Shown here piece after piece: positions 19,005-27,222 of a stretch of DNA of 64,000 nt. Below the pieces are notes generated by a model. The model worked only from the letters and a program-made list of their open reading frames with translations. It made no database searches and was not told the origin of the DNA. The stretch is from CAVTYH01 sp963738835 (lineage in GTDB: Bacteria > Planctomycetota > Planctomycetia > Pirellulales > JADZDJ01), in assembly GCA_963738835.1 (NCBI GenBank), contig CAVTYH010000002.1, forward strand, positions 248,001 to 312,000. Reading direction: 5' to 3'. The first letter of the stretch is position 1. Each line of letters starts with the position of its first letter. Both the position numbers and the translations under genes were made by a program.

Positions 19005-19486
19005 TGCAGTGGCACTCCTCGCAGGCGTTCTACTTCTGGCCGTGTGCGCAGTTGTTTAAGGGCGTCGATCGTGGCTTTAGCGACGTTGATGGGATTGGTT
19101 GAGCCGTAGACCTTCGTCAACACGTCGTGAATTCCGACCGCTTCGCACACTGCCCGAACTGCGGCGCCGGCGATGACCCCGGTTCCCGCGCTGGCCGGCA
19201 GCATCACGACGTCCGATGCGCCAAAGTGCCCGATGACGGGATGCGAAATCGTGTTGCCCTCTAGTGGCACATCAATCATGCTGCGCTCGCCATCTTTTAC
19301 GGCCTTATCGACCGCCGGCGGCACTTCGTTGGCCTTGCCATAGCCCCAACCGACTCGGCCGCGGCCGTTGCCGACCACGACCATTCCGTTGAAGCTGAAG
19401 CGGCGGCCGCCCTTCACCACTGCGGCGCAGCGGCGAATCTTAATGACTTTTTCGACCAGATCGCGTGTTCGAGATTCAGTTGACAT
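19001..19486 (-). CDS. rpsE: Small-subunit ribosomal protein S5
   Basis: uS5 of 161 residues, a decoding-fidelity protein of the 30S. The double-stranded RNA-binding domain appears as VIKIRRCAAVVKGGRRFSFN and VVGNGRGRVGWGYGKANEVP; the C-terminal part has PASAGTGVIAGAAVRAVCE and GSTNPINVAKATIDAL. I chose the start at 19486, where MSTESRTRDLVEKVI begins; the upstream extension is repeat-derived sequence. Its stop overlaps the rplO start (ATGA). Confidence 0.96.
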   Translation of the reverse strand: MSTESRTRDLVEKVIKIRRCAAVVKGGRRFSFNGMVVVGNGRGRVGWGYGKANEVPPAVDKAVKDGERSMIDVPLEGNTISHPVIGHFGASDVVMLPASAGTGVIAGAAVRAVCEAVGIHDVLTKVYGSTNPINVAKATIDALKQLRTRPEVERLRGVPLQ

Positions 19487-19487
19487 G

Positions 19488-19573
19488 GGGTGTCTTGGTG
19501 TCTCGGTGTCTCGGTGTCTACGTGTCTGGTATTGTCCTCGGGCACCTAGACACCAAGGCGCCCAGACACTCTG
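19488..19573. repeat. GTGTCTCG/AGACACC spacer repeat
   Basis: The rpsE-rplR spacer reads GTGTCTTGGTGTCTCGGTGTC with further copies, followed by the approximate complement CACCTAGACACCAAGGCGCC then CAGACACTCTGG. The repeated unit is about 8 bases. It could fold into a long imperfect hairpin. Confidence 0.65.
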
Positions 19574-19578
19574 GTTTA

Positions 19579-19947
19579 TCAAAAACTTAATCCCGATTTT
19601 CGGGCAGCTTCGGCCAAAGCAGCCACACGGCCATGGTACTTGGCGCCGCCGCGATCGAAGCACACCTGCTGGATGCCGGCCGCTAATGCTCGTTCGGCGA
19701 TGGTGCGGCCAATGGCCTCGGCCGCCGCCTTATTACCGCCGTATTTGACTTGCTTCAGCAATGTAGATTCGGTCGTTCCGGCCGCCACCAACGTGGCGCC
19801 TTTGCTGTCGTCAATGACTTGGGCGTACGTGTGCTTCAGACTGCGCTTGATGCACAGTCGTGGGCGATCCTGTGTGCCGCGAATGTGCTTGCGCACTCGC
19901 CAGCCGCGGCGCTTCCGTTGCAGGTGAACTCGTTTTTCGTGATTCAT
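19579..19947 (-). CDS. rplR: Large-subunit ribosomal protein L18
   Basis: An intact 122-residue uL18, which binds 5S rRNA with L5. It begins with a basic segment (KRRGWRVRKHIRGTQDRPRL), then CIKRSLKHTYAQVIDDSKGA and the C-terminal signature CFDRGGAKYHGRVAALAEAA. The length is normal. It lies between rplF and rpsE. Confidence 0.96.
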   Translation of the reverse strand: MNHEKRVHLQRKRRGWRVRKHIRGTQDRPRLCIKRSLKHTYAQVIDDSKGATLVAAGTTESTLLKQVKYGGNKAAAEAIGRTIAERALAAGIQQVCFDRGGAKYHGRVAALAEAARKSGLSF

Positions 19948-20068
19948 GTTTGTTTAGGACTGCTCGCAATGTCGAGGCGATGATTTTGCAAAAACACCAG
20001 CGCGGGGCAAGCCCACGCCGCTACACAACAATCACCCCTTCACCCGCTCACCTCTTCACCCCTTCATC

Positions 20069-20614
20069 TTATTTTGTAACCGCCTTGCCGGCCTTGCGAC
20101 GCACCTGTTCTCCATCGTAGCGGATGCCCTTGCCTTTGTAAGGTTCCGGCTTGCGAACCGCACGGACCTCTGCAGCAAACTGGCCGACCGCCTGCTTATC
20201 GACACCTTTGATTACAATATGCGTCTGGTCGGGAACGGTAACGTTCAAACCGGTTGGAATCGGCAAATGCACTTCGTTGGCAAAACCGACGCGGAGCTGC
20301 AAATTGTTCTTCTGAACGGCCGCCAGGTAACCGACGCCGACGATTTCCAGCTTCTTTTCATAGCCCTTGGTCACGCCTTCAACCATGTTGCGCACCAAGG
20401 CGCGAGTCAGACCATGCACGGCCTTGGCATGGTTCGTCTCTTGCTTTCGTGTGACAACCAAGCGCTTGGCCGCCTGATCGAACTCGATGTTCACCACCGG
20501 CAGAAACGACTGCTTCAGTTTGCCTAAGGGCCCTTCCACCGCCAATTCGGCGCCATTCACGGCGACCTTGACGTTGGCAGGCACGGCAACAGGGATTTTT
20601 CCAATTCGAGACAT
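20069..20614 (-). CDS. rplF: Large-subunit ribosomal protein L6
   Basis: uL6 of 181 residues, located near the sarcin-ricin loop. It begins MSRIGKIPVAVPANVKVAVN and has the two L6 domains, with VEGVTKGYEKKLEIVGVGY in the middle and the signature PEPYKGKGIRYDGEQVRRKAG at the C-terminus. I chose 20614 as start because the residues before it come from the repeat-filled spacer. It lies between rpsH and rplR. Confidence 0.96.
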   Translation of the reverse strand: MSRIGKIPVAVPANVKVAVNGAELAVEGPLGKLKQSFLPVVNIEFDQAAKRLVVTRKQETNHAKAVHGLTRALVRNMVEGVTKGYEKKLEIVGVGYLAAVQKNNLQLRVGFANEVHLPIPTGLNVTVPDQTHIVIKGVDKQAVGQFAAEVRAVRKPEPYKGKGIRYDGEQVRRKAGKAVTK

Positions 20615-20623
20615 GGTGGTGCA

Positions 20624-20730
20624 GCGATTAGCGATTAGCAATTAGCGATTAGCCAAACACGACAATCGTTAACTGTTTTCGTAATCACCGTTCCTTATTC
20701 TTTGCTAATTGCCAATCGCTAATTGCTTGT
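20624..20730. repeat. GCGATTAGCAATTAG inverted spacer repeat
   Basis: Left arm 20624-20653 repeats GCGATTAG and GCAATTAG; right arm 20702-20730 (TTGCTAATTGCCAATCGCTAA) is its approximate complement. Together they fill most of the rpsH-rplF spacer. Confidence 0.65.
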
Positions 20731-20733
20731 TGT

Positions 20734-21129
20734 CTACCACAACTCGCACAGCACTTCGCCGCCGAGTTTCCGCTGCCGGGCTTCCCGATCGCTAATCACC
20801 CCGCGGCTGGTGCTGATGATGCAAATGCCCAAGCCGTTGAGCACCGGTTTCATTTTCGTCGCGCCGGAATAGACTCGATGTCCGGGCTTGCTGACACGCT
20901 TCAAATGCCGGATGACGCGTTCGCCATTGGGGCCGTATTTTAATTCAATGCGTAACTGGCTGGCCGGCTGCGATTCGACTTCTTTCCAGTCCCAAATATA
21001 GCCTTCGCGCTTCAGCACTTCGGCGACGCCACGCTTCACCTTGGAAGTGGGCATATCGACGCTCGGCCGCTCGACGCGGATGGCGTTGCGGATGCGGGTC
21101 AGCATATCGGCAATCGGATCAGTTAACAT
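20734..21129 (-). CDS. rpsH: Small-subunit ribosomal protein S8
   Basis: An intact 131-residue uS8, a central-domain assembly protein of the 30S. It begins MLTDPIADMLTRIRNAI and ends with the family signature GICIISTSRGVISDREARQ followed by LGGEVLCELW. In other bacteria S8 represses the spc operon; no leader structure can be assigned here. It follows rpsN by 15 bases. Confidence 0.97.
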   Translation of the reverse strand: MLTDPIADMLTRIRNAIRVERPSVDMPTSKVKRGVAEVLKREGYIWDWKEVESQPASQLRIELKYGPNGERVIRHLKRVSKPGHRVYSGATKMKPVLNGLGICIISTSRGVISDREARQRKLGGEVLCELW

Positions 21130-21144
21130 GCGTTGTGTGTTCCT

Positions 21145-21330
21145 CTACCAGCTCGCCTTTCTCACGCCCGGAATCATCCCCTGGTCGGCCATTTTACGGA
21201 AACAAATGCGGCACAGTCCGAACTTGCGGTACACCGCCCGCGGCCGGCCGCACAACTGGCAGCGCCGCCGCAGCTTGGTGGAAAACTTCGGTTTCTGTTT
21301 TGCTCTTGCGAGTTTGGATGCGCTGGCCAT
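21145..21330 (-). CDS. rpsN: Small-subunit ribosomal protein S14, zinc-type
   Basis: An intact 61-residue uS14 of the short zinc-binding type. The four cysteines are arranged as CQLCG then CRICF, and the C-terminus is MADQGMIPGVRKASW, as in the family. It lies between rplE and rpsH in the standard order. Confidence 0.96.
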   Translation of the reverse strand: MASASKLARAKQKPKFSTKLRRRCQLCGRPRAVYRKFGLCRICFRKMADQGMIPGVRKASW

Positions 21331-21402
21331 GCAGATGTGCCTGGAGGTCTATGTGAATGAGTTTGGTGTTTGGGTGTCTGGTTTTCTGTCTTCTGAGTTA
21401 AT

Positions 21403-22032
21403 TCAGGCGGCACCTTTTTTGGTGTCTTTCTTCTCATCTGCTTTGAAGGGCAAGCCGAGGCCCCGCAGCAGCTCGCGCGATTCATCGTTGCTTTTGCCGG
21501 AGATTACAATCGTGACATTCATGCCCTGCACGCGGGTGAACTTGTCGGGATTGAGTTCAGGAAACACCAGTTGCTCCGACAGGCCCAAGCTGTAATTCCC
21601 TTGCCCGTCGAACGAATTCGGATCCAGGCCGCGAAAATCGCGCACCCGGGGCAGGGCCAGGGAAATCAACCGATCGAGGAATTCCCACATGCGAGCCCCA
21701 CGCAGCGTCACCTTGCAGCCAATTTGCAGCCCTTCGCGCAGCTTGAAACCGGAGATTGCCTTGCGAGCTTTCGTCACCAACGGTTTTTGACCGGTGAGTT
21801 GCGTCAGAGCCGCCACGGCGTCTTCGAGATTCTTTTTCTCGGCAACCGCGCTGCCCACACCCATGTTGACGACGATTTTTTCCAGCCGCGGCAACGACAG
21901 GTGGTTCTTCCGGCCGACCTTTTTCGCGAGCTCGGGCAGCAGTTCCTTCTGGTAGCGCTCCAGCAGGCGCGGAGTCGGCGGCGGCCCGCTGGGGGCGGCT
22001 TCCTCGGCGGTTTTTTTATCTTTCTTGGCCAT
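21403..22032 (-). CDS. rplE: Large-subunit ribosomal protein L5
   Basis: uL5 of 209 residues, which binds 5S rRNA and contacts P-site tRNA. Motifs are LPRLEKIVVNMGVGSAVAEK, TGQKPLVTKARKAISGFKLR, GCKVTLRGARMWEFLDRL and LPRVRDFRGLDPNSFDGQGN. A basic/Ala-Pro N-terminal extension of about 30 residues (MAKKDKKTAEEAAPSGPPP) precedes the core, and a C-terminal Lys-rich tail follows. I chose 22032 as start. Confidence 0.96.
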   Translation of the reverse strand: MAKKDKKTAEEAAPSGPPPTPRLLERYQKELLPELAKKVGRKNHLSLPRLEKIVVNMGVGSAVAEKKNLEDAVAALTQLTGQKPLVTKARKAISGFKLREGLQIGCKVTLRGARMWEFLDRLISLALPRVRDFRGLDPNSFDGQGNYSLGLSEQLVFPELNPDKFTRVQGMNVTIVISGKSNDESRELLRGLGLPFKADEKKDTKKGAA

Positions 22033-22092
22033 GACTGTTATTGTTGCATCTGGGCGCCGGAGTGTCTTGCGACTTGACGCTTGGCTACGCAC

Positions 22093-22422
22093 TTACTTCT
22101 TGATTGCCATCGAACCCAGCGAAGCCCCGCTGCGCTTGGCGAATCGCTCTCGCTCGCCATCTTTCAAAACTCGCACCCCAATCCGCGTTGGCTTGTCCGT
22201 TTTCTGATCAACGAGCATCACGTTCGAAATATCGATCGGCATTTCTTTTGACAACCGGCCCCCTTGCGGGTTCTTTTGGCTGCGTTTCATGTGCTTGTAA
22301 ACACGATTTGCACCTTCAATCACCACTTTGCCCTTCTTGGGAATTACCTTCAGCACCTTGCCGCGCACGCCGCGATCTTCGCCGGTGATGATCTGCACGA
22401 TGTCGTTCGCTCGAATATGCAT
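22093..22422 (-). CDS. rplX: Large-subunit ribosomal protein L24
   Basis: An intact 109-residue uL24, an early 50S assembly factor. The KOW motif is IITGEDRGVRGKVLKVIPKK near residues 11-30, followed by VVIEGANRVYKHMKRSQKN and the C-terminal SNVMLVDQKTDKPTRIG. It follows rplN by 16 bases. Confidence 0.96.
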   Translation of the reverse strand: MHIRANDIVQIITGEDRGVRGKVLKVIPKKGKVVIEGANRVYKHMKRSQKNPQGGRLSKEMPIDISNVMLVDQKTDKPTRIGVRVLKDGERERFAKRSGASLGSMAIKK

Positions 22423-22438
22423 GGGTCACCTTGATCGC

Positions 22439-22807
22439 TTACACGACCTCGCTGGCAAGACTGACGATTTTCATGAAGTTCCGGTCGCGCAACTCACGCG
22501 CCACAGCGCCGAATATGCGCGTACCGCGCGGATTCTTTTCCGCATCGATCAGCACCACCGCGTTGCTGTCGAATCGCACATAACTGCCGTCTTTGCGGCG
22601 CGTAGGTTTCTTGCAGCGGACCAGCACGGCTTGTACGACCGCTTTCTTCTTAATGTCGCTGCCGGCGATGACGCTCTTTACGCTGCAAACAACCACGTCG
22701 CCCAGCCCGGCGTAGCGCCGTCGGCTGCCGCCCAGCACTTTGAAGCACATTACTTCTTTGGCGCCGGTGTTGTCGGCCACGTTCAATCGGGTTTGCATCT
22801 GAATCAT
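22439..22807 (-). CDS. rplN: Large-subunit ribosomal protein L14
   Basis: An intact 122-residue uL14 at the 50S/30S interface. It begins MIQMQTRLNVADNTGAKEVM and contains GDVVVCSVKSVIAGSDIKKK and RIFGAVARELRDRNFMKIVS. The length and order (rpsQ-rplN-rplX) are standard. Confidence 0.97.
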   Translation of the reverse strand: MIQMQTRLNVADNTGAKEVMCFKVLGGSRRRYAGLGDVVVCSVKSVIAGSDIKKKAVVQAVLVRCKKPTRRKDGSYVRFDSNAVVLIDAEKNPRGTRIFGAVARELRDRNFMKIVSLASEVV

Positions 22808-22872
22808 GATTTCACGCTCTGTCTGGTCGACTGACGTCTTGCAATTCCCAAGGCGCCAGGCGCCGTGCTCAG

Positions 22873-23178
22873 TTATTTCACTCCGGCGTCTTCATCCAAT
22901 TTCGCTGCTGCTCGCATTGCCGCAATATCGACCGTTTGACTCTTGGTGACGATGCGAACCAACTCCCAGCGCTTGAGCTTCGATCGCGGCGGGCATTCGC
23001 GGATTTCCACGGTGTCGCCCTCATGCGATTCATTGTTTTCATCATGCACGTGACAGACCGTCTTGCGGCGCAAGATTTTCCCATACTTGGCGTGGCGGAT
23101 CAGCCGTGGAATTTCCACGCGGCGCGTTTTGAGCGCCTTATCTTTCACAACCGTGCCAACTTCAACTCGCTTAGGCAT
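22873..23178 (-). CDS. rpsQ: Small-subunit ribosomal protein S17
   Basis: An intact 101-residue uS17, a primary 16S-binding protein. The OB-fold core shows VGTVVKDKALKTRRVEIPRL, RHAKYGKILRRKTVCHVHDE and GDTVEIRECPPRSKLKRWEL. It has a short C-terminal extension beyond the usual 85 residues. It lies between rpmC and rplN. Confidence 0.95.
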   Translation of the reverse strand: MPKRVEVGTVVKDKALKTRRVEIPRLIRHAKYGKILRRKTVCHVHDENNESHEGDTVEIRECPPRSKLKRWELVRIVTKSQTVDIAAMRAAAKLDEDAGVK

Positions 23179-23248
23179 AACTGAATGTTTCGCTTAGAAT
23201 GTCGCGGTGATTCCATTCCCCGACGGAATCGGGGGTTACTTGTTCTGT

Positions 23249-23471
23249 TTAAGTGGCGGCCTTCTCTTTGGCGGCGGCGCCACGGGCACGCTCATTCAAA
23301 ATTGTCTGACAACGGGCGATCAATCGCCGGGCTTTCTTCAATTCGGTTGGCACATCGAGCCGTTCGGTTTGCGCTTTCGATGCGCAAGCGAAACAGATTC
23401 TCAGCCGCCTCTTTCCAGGTCAGCCGAACTTGCTCGTCGCTCATGTCGCGAAGTTCAGATGTTTTGGCCAT
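23249..23471 (-). CDS. rpmC: Large-subunit ribosomal protein L29, frameshifted
   Basis: uL29, which forms part of the polypeptide exit site. From ATG at 23471 the protein reads MAKTSELRDMSDEQVRLTWK and EAAENLFRLRIES, typical of L29. The expected continuation QTERLDVPTELKKARRLIA and a basic end RARGAAAKEKAAT are found one base out of frame, stopping at 23249. One extra base near 23372 accounts for this; the composite has 73 residues. Uncorrected, the frame would stop at 23292 with 59 residues. Its place between rplP and rpsQ is standard. Confidence 0.88.
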
Positions 23472-23494
23472 CTTGATTCAATCTCCCACGGCAA

Positions 23495-23911
23495 CTACAT
23501 CGCCCGGCGTTTCAAAAACCGCACTCGCACCGGCATTTTGTGAGCCAGGCGAGCGAAGCAAATTCGCGCCGCTTCTTCCGAAATGCCGCCCACCTCATAC
23601 AAAATGGTGCCTGGCTTGATGACCGCCGCCCAAAACTCCGGCTCCCCTTTTCCTTTGCCCATGCGGGTTTCCAAAGGGATGGAGGTGACCGATTTGTGTG
23701 GGAACACGCGCACATACAGCCGGCCTTCGTTGCGCATATATTGCTGCGCCGCAACGCGGCCTGCTTCGATCGTTTGTGCGCTGAGCCAGCCCCCTTGAGC
23801 CGCTTGAAGAGCGTAATCGCCGAAACTCACACGGTTGCCCCGTGTGGCTTCACCTTTTATACGCCCTCTTTGGCTTTTTCGGAACTTGACTCTCTTGGGC
23901 ATCAACGCCAT
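23495..23911 (-). CDS. rplP: Large-subunit ribosomal protein L16
   Basis: An intact 138-residue uL16, important for A-site tRNA placement. It begins MALMPKRVKFRKSQRGRIKG and includes IEAGRVAAQQYMRNEGRLYV and the signature RMGKGKGEPEFWAAVIKPG. A start three codons later (MPKRV) is also possible. Its start lies about 60 bases inside the 3' end of rpsC, an unusually long overlap for this pair. Confidence 0.96.
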   Translation of the reverse strand: MALMPKRVKFRKSQRGRIKGEATRGNRVSFGDYALQAAQGGWLSAQTIEAGRVAAQQYMRNEGRLYVRVFPHKSVTSIPLETRMGKGKGEPEFWAAVIKPGTILYEVGGISEEAARICFARLAHKMPVRVRFLKRRAM

Positions 23912-24545
23912 TGGCTATATCCTCGTACATACCTTGGTTGATCCACACTTGCACGCCGATGTGGCCCTGCGGTGTCTTCGCTTCGGTAAAACCGTAGTCG
24001 ATTTTCGCCCGCAAGGTCGAAAGCGGCATGCTGCCGGCGGTCGATTTTTCGCGGCGCGCCATTTCGGCGCCGCCCAACCGGCCGGCCAACTGAATTTTGA
24101 TTCCCTTGGCTCCCGCATCCATCGATGTCTCGGTGGCACGTTTCATCGTGCGGCGAAAGCTGGCACGCTTGGCCAACTGTTCCGCAATATCTTCCGCCAC
24201 CAGCTGGGCAAAAATTTCCGGACGGTTAATTTCTTCAATCTTGATGTTCACGCGCCGACCGATCAGGTTTTGCAATTCTTCTTGCAGCTTTTCGACTTCC
24301 TGGCCTTTGCGACCGATGATGACGCCCGGCCGGGCCGTGTGCAGCAAAATCTTTACTTCGTCGCGAGTCCGTTCGATTTCAACCTTCGGAATTGCGGCGA
24401 ATTTGTATTTTTCTTTAATGAACGAACGGACCTTGTGGTCTTCCAGTAAAAGATCGCGAAATTCCTGCTTCGAGGCGTACCACCGGCTTTTCCAGCCCTC
24501 CATAATACCGGTGCGAAACGCGACAGGATTGACTTTCTGACCCAT
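23850..24545 (-). CDS. rpsC: Small-subunit ribosomal protein S3
   Basis: uS3 of 231 residues, at the mRNA entry site. It begins MGQKVNPVAFRTGIMEGWKS, and the type-II KH domain carries the GRKG loop in RPGVIIGRKGQEVEKL; the C-terminal domain shows GRLGGAEMARREKSTAGSMP. I chose 24545 because the residues before it have no homology. Its last 62 bases overlap rplP in another frame. Confidence 0.96.
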   Translation of the reverse strand: MGQKVNPVAFRTGIMEGWKSRWYASKQEFRDLLLEDHKVRSFIKEKYKFAAIPKVEIERTRDEVKILLHTARPGVIIGRKGQEVEKLQEELQNLIGRRVNIKIEEINRPEIFAQLVAEDIAEQLAKRASFRRTMKRATETSMDAGAKGIKIQLAGRLGGAEMARREKSTAGSMPLSTLRAKIDYGFTEAKTPQGHIGVQVWINQGMYEDIANGVDAQESQVPKKPKRAYKR

Positions 24546-24549
24546 GACT

Positions 24550-24877
24550 TTATTCCAATTCCACGGATATGTGTGCCATACGTTTGCGGATGACAAACGC
24601 CATGCCGCGGGCTTGGGGTTGAATTCGCTTGATCATCGGTCCACCGTCGATCCGGCAATCTTTTACCACCAAATTGCCGACGTTCGTCGCCCGGCGGTCT
24701 TCCGCGTTCCCTACGCGCACTTTTGATGACTTTTTCCAGCATCCGCGCGCCCCGCTGCGGCATGAACCGCAAAATATCCAGTGCTTCGTCGGCGTACTTG
24801 CCGCGCACAAGATCGGCCAATGCCCGCACTTTGCGAGCGCTGATTCGGGCAAATCGGTGTGTGGCTTTGTATCCCAT
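24550..24877 (-). CDS. rplV: Large-subunit ribosomal protein L22, frameshifted
   Basis: uL22, about 108 residues, lining the exit tunnel. The first part reads HRFARISARKVRALADLVRG and MLEKVIKSA; the second, one base out of frame, reads VGNAEDRRATNVGNLVVKDC then the tunnel hairpin QPQARGMAFVIRKRMAHISV. One extra base at about 24715 explains it, and removing it gives a spacing equal to homologues. It lies between rpsS and rpsC. Confidence 0.91.
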
Positions 24878-24895
24878 AACAATAAACCCCGCGAT

Positions 24896-25201
24896 TTACT
24901 TTCCAGCTGGGGCCGCAGGCACCGCGCTTTCTTCTTTCTTTACACGGCCGCCGTGGCCACGGAAGGTGCGCGTCGGCGAAAATTCGCCGAGGCGGTGTCC
25001 CACCATGTCCTCAGTAATAAACACCTTGGTGTGCACTTTGCCGTTGTGAACCATAAAGGTATGGCCGACGAACTCGGGAATCACGGTGCAAGCCCGGGCC
25101 CAGGTTTTGATCGGATCTTTTTTGTTCACTGCATCCATCAGCTCTACCTTGCGGAAGAGTTTGGGATCGACAAACGGGCCTTTTTTCTTGGAACGTCCCA
25201 T
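24896..25201 (-). CDS. rpsS: Small-subunit ribosomal protein S19
   Basis: An intact 101-residue uS19 in the 30S head. It begins MGRSKKKGPFVDPKLFRKVE, and contains the signatures WARACTVIPEFVGHTFMVHN and VTEDMVGHRLGEFSPTRTF-like ITEDMVGHRLGEFSPTRTF. It lies between rplB and rplV. Confidence 0.97.
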   Translation of the reverse strand: MGRSKKKGPFVDPKLFRKVELMDAVNKKDPIKTWARACTVIPEFVGHTFMVHNGKVHTKVFITEDMVGHRLGEFSPTRTFRGHGGRVKKEESAVPAAPAGK

Positions 25202-25254
25202 GCGTGATTGATGTTGGTGCTCGAGTCCCCGACCAATACGGCCGGGCTAAATCA

Positions 25255-26115
25255 TTAGGTTGGAATCTTGATTTGACCGTAACGGCGTGAACGACGGCGA
25301 CGCAAGATTGCCGAGTTCGACGGTTTGCGTCGCTTGCGAGTGCCGCCCCCTTTGGCGCTTTTGCCCGTGGGACTCACCGGATGGCGTCCACCTTTGGTGC
25401 GACCTTCGCCACCGCCGTGCGGATGATCGATCGGGTTCATCGCCGTGCCGCGAACAAAGGGCCGCCAGCCTTTCCAGCGATTGCGTCCGGCTTTGCCGAT
25501 TTGAACATTCATATGATCGGCATTGCCGATCGTGCCGATGGTCGCCCGGCCTGCCGAGGGAACGCGCCGAATTTCACCGCTGGGTAAGGTGATTTGTGCC
25601 CAATCGGCCTCGCGAGCCACAAGCGTGGCGCTGGAACCGGCCGATCGGCACAATCGTCCACCGCGACCCGGCTGCAGTTCTACGTTGTGAATGGCCATCG
25701 CCAAAGGAATGTTTCGCATCGGCAACGAATTGCCAACCGTCGGCGGAGCATCCGGCCCGCTCATGATCTCCTGGCCAACTTGCAAACCGTCGGGAGCGAG
25801 AATGAACCGCTTTTCGCCGTCGGCATAAAACAACAGCGCGATGCGGGCACTGCGGTTGGGATCGTACTGAATCGACGCTACCTTGGCCGGCACGCCGTCT
25901 TTGTTGCGACGGAAATCGATCAGTCGATAACGCCGCTTGTGGCCGCCGCCACGATGCCGGGCGGTGATGACACCCTGATTATTGCGACCGCCGAACCGTT
26001 TCTTCGGTACGCTGAGCGCACGGGGAACCGCTGCGCCCGGCGTAATTTCAGCGAAATCGCTGACACTGGCGCCACGGCGTCCGGGTGAAGTCGGTTTGTA
26101 TCGTCTGATGCCCAT
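25255..26115 (-). CDS. rplB: Large-subunit ribosomal protein L2
   Basis: An intact 286-residue uL2, required for subunit association and peptidyl transfer. It shows GRNNQGVITARHRGGGHKRR, the SH3-like and OB domains, and the C-terminal catalytic-centre loop NPIDHPHGGGEGRTKGGRHP with its conserved His. The length is slightly above the usual 275. It follows rplW. Confidence 0.97.
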   Translation of the reverse strand: MGIRRYKPTSPGRRGASVSDFAEITPGAAVPRALSVPKKRFGGRNNQGVITARHRGGGHKRRYRLIDFRRNKDGVPAKVASIQYDPNRSARIALLFYADGEKRFILAPDGLQVGQEIMSGPDAPPTVGNSLPMRNIPLAMAIHNVELQPGRGGRLCRSAGSSATLVAREADWAQITLPSGEIRRVPSAGRATIGTIGNADHMNVQIGKAGRNRWKGWRPFVRGTAMNPIDHPHGGGEGRTKGGRHPVSPTGKSAKGGGTRKRRKPSNSAILRRRRSRRYGQIKIPT

Positions 26116-26173
26116 GGCAGTTTATCGTTTCAAGTTTCAGCCGCTTGCGGCTTAGCGTGAGCTTTTCGTCGAT

Positions 26174-26498
26174 TTAGAAGAAATCAATCCGATGTTCCGG
26201 ATCGAGCTTCACAATCGCTTTTTTCCAATCTTGGGTACGCCCCATCCGGAAGCGGCTACGGCGCGGTTTGCCTTTGCGGTTCTGAATATGGACGTGCGTG
26301 ACTTTCACGTTGAATAATTCTTCGACGGCCCGGCGGACATCGACCTTGGTGGCCATCCGGTTGACTTCGAATGCATAGGCGTTGTACCGAGAAGAGCGGT
26401 GCATGCCCTTTTCCGTCACCAGCGGTGCGCACAATAACCTGGTGCGGCGGCAAGTGCGGATGATGCGGCGAATCGGCCACGGTGTCGGTGGTTTTCAT
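26174..26498 (-). CDS. rplW: Large-subunit ribosomal protein L23, frameshifted
   Basis: uL23, a docking site for SRP and trigger factor at the tunnel exit. The first frame, from ATG at 26498, ends in HQVIVR; the second continues PLVTEKGMHRSSRYNAYAFE and VNRMATKVDVRRAVEELFNV to 26174. In homologues VIxRPLVTEKG is continuous; one extra base at about 26426 explains the break. The corrected protein has about 107 residues. The start overlaps the rplD stop by four bases. Confidence 0.91.
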
Positions 26499-27217
26499 GA
26501 CTCAGCCTTTTTCTTACGCGGAGCTTTGGCTTTGGCGGGCGCGGCTTTCGATTCGGCCTTTTCCGACTTCGAGCTGCCTGCTGCCGATTTGCCGGCTTGC
26601 TCTTTGATCCAATCGAGCGCGGCCTTCGTGAACAATAACCGACGCGGCTTCATGACCGTCAAAGCATTTAATTCCGCCACCGGCGAGACGCTGACCCCTT
26701 CGATGTTCCGGGCCGACTTGTACACGTTCATGTCGGCCGTGGCCGTGGCAACCAGCAGACTTGCCTCATCGTGACACTTCACGGCCTTAATCAACGCGAC
26801 CATGTCTTTGGTCTTGGGCGCGGAGAATTTCAAATCGTCGATCAGCGTCAGTTGCTCGTCTTTGATTTTCGACGCCACCGCCATCCGCGTGGCCAACTGT
26901 AATGCTTTGCGCGGCAAACGGTAGCCGAAATTGCGCGGACGCTTGGCAAAAATATGTCCGCCGCCACGACGAATGCCACTGCGACGCGAACCGGCCCGGG
27001 CATTGCCTGTGCCTTTTTGGCGATACATCTTCTTGGTGCTGCCAGCCACCTGCGCTCGGCTCTTGGTGGCGAAAGTTCCCTGTCGCAGGTTGGCTTCGTA
27101 CATCACAACCGCATCGTGCAGCAGTTGCTTGTTGATGCGCGGCGCCAGATCGGTCGGCTCGATTTCATACGTGCCGACGTTGGCGCCCGTGCGATCGAAG
27201 ATGGTTAACTTTGCCAT
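26495..27217 (-). CDS. rplD: Large-subunit ribosomal protein L4
   Basis: uL4 of 240 residues, with its extended tunnel loop. It begins MAKLTIFDRTGANVGTYEIE; the loop has RQKGTGNARAGSRRSGIRRG and the following FAKRPRNFGYRLPRKALQLA. The C-terminus carries a Lys/Ala-rich tail of about 40 residues (from AGKSAAGSSKSEKAE), longer than in E. coli. I chose 27217 as start. It lies between rplC and rplW. Confidence 0.95.
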   Translation of the reverse strand: MAKLTIFDRTGANVGTYEIEPTDLAPRINKQLLHDAVVMYEANLRQGTFATKSRAQVAGSTKKMYRQKGTGNARAGSRRSGIRRGGGHIFAKRPRNFGYRLPRKALQLATRMAVASKIKDEQLTLIDDLKFSAPKTKDMVALIKAVKCHDEASLLVATATADMNVYKSARNIEGVSVSPVAELNALTVMKPRRLLFTKAALDWIKEQAGKSAAGSSKSEKAESKAAPAKAKAPRKKKAES

Positions 27218-27222
27218 GACGT

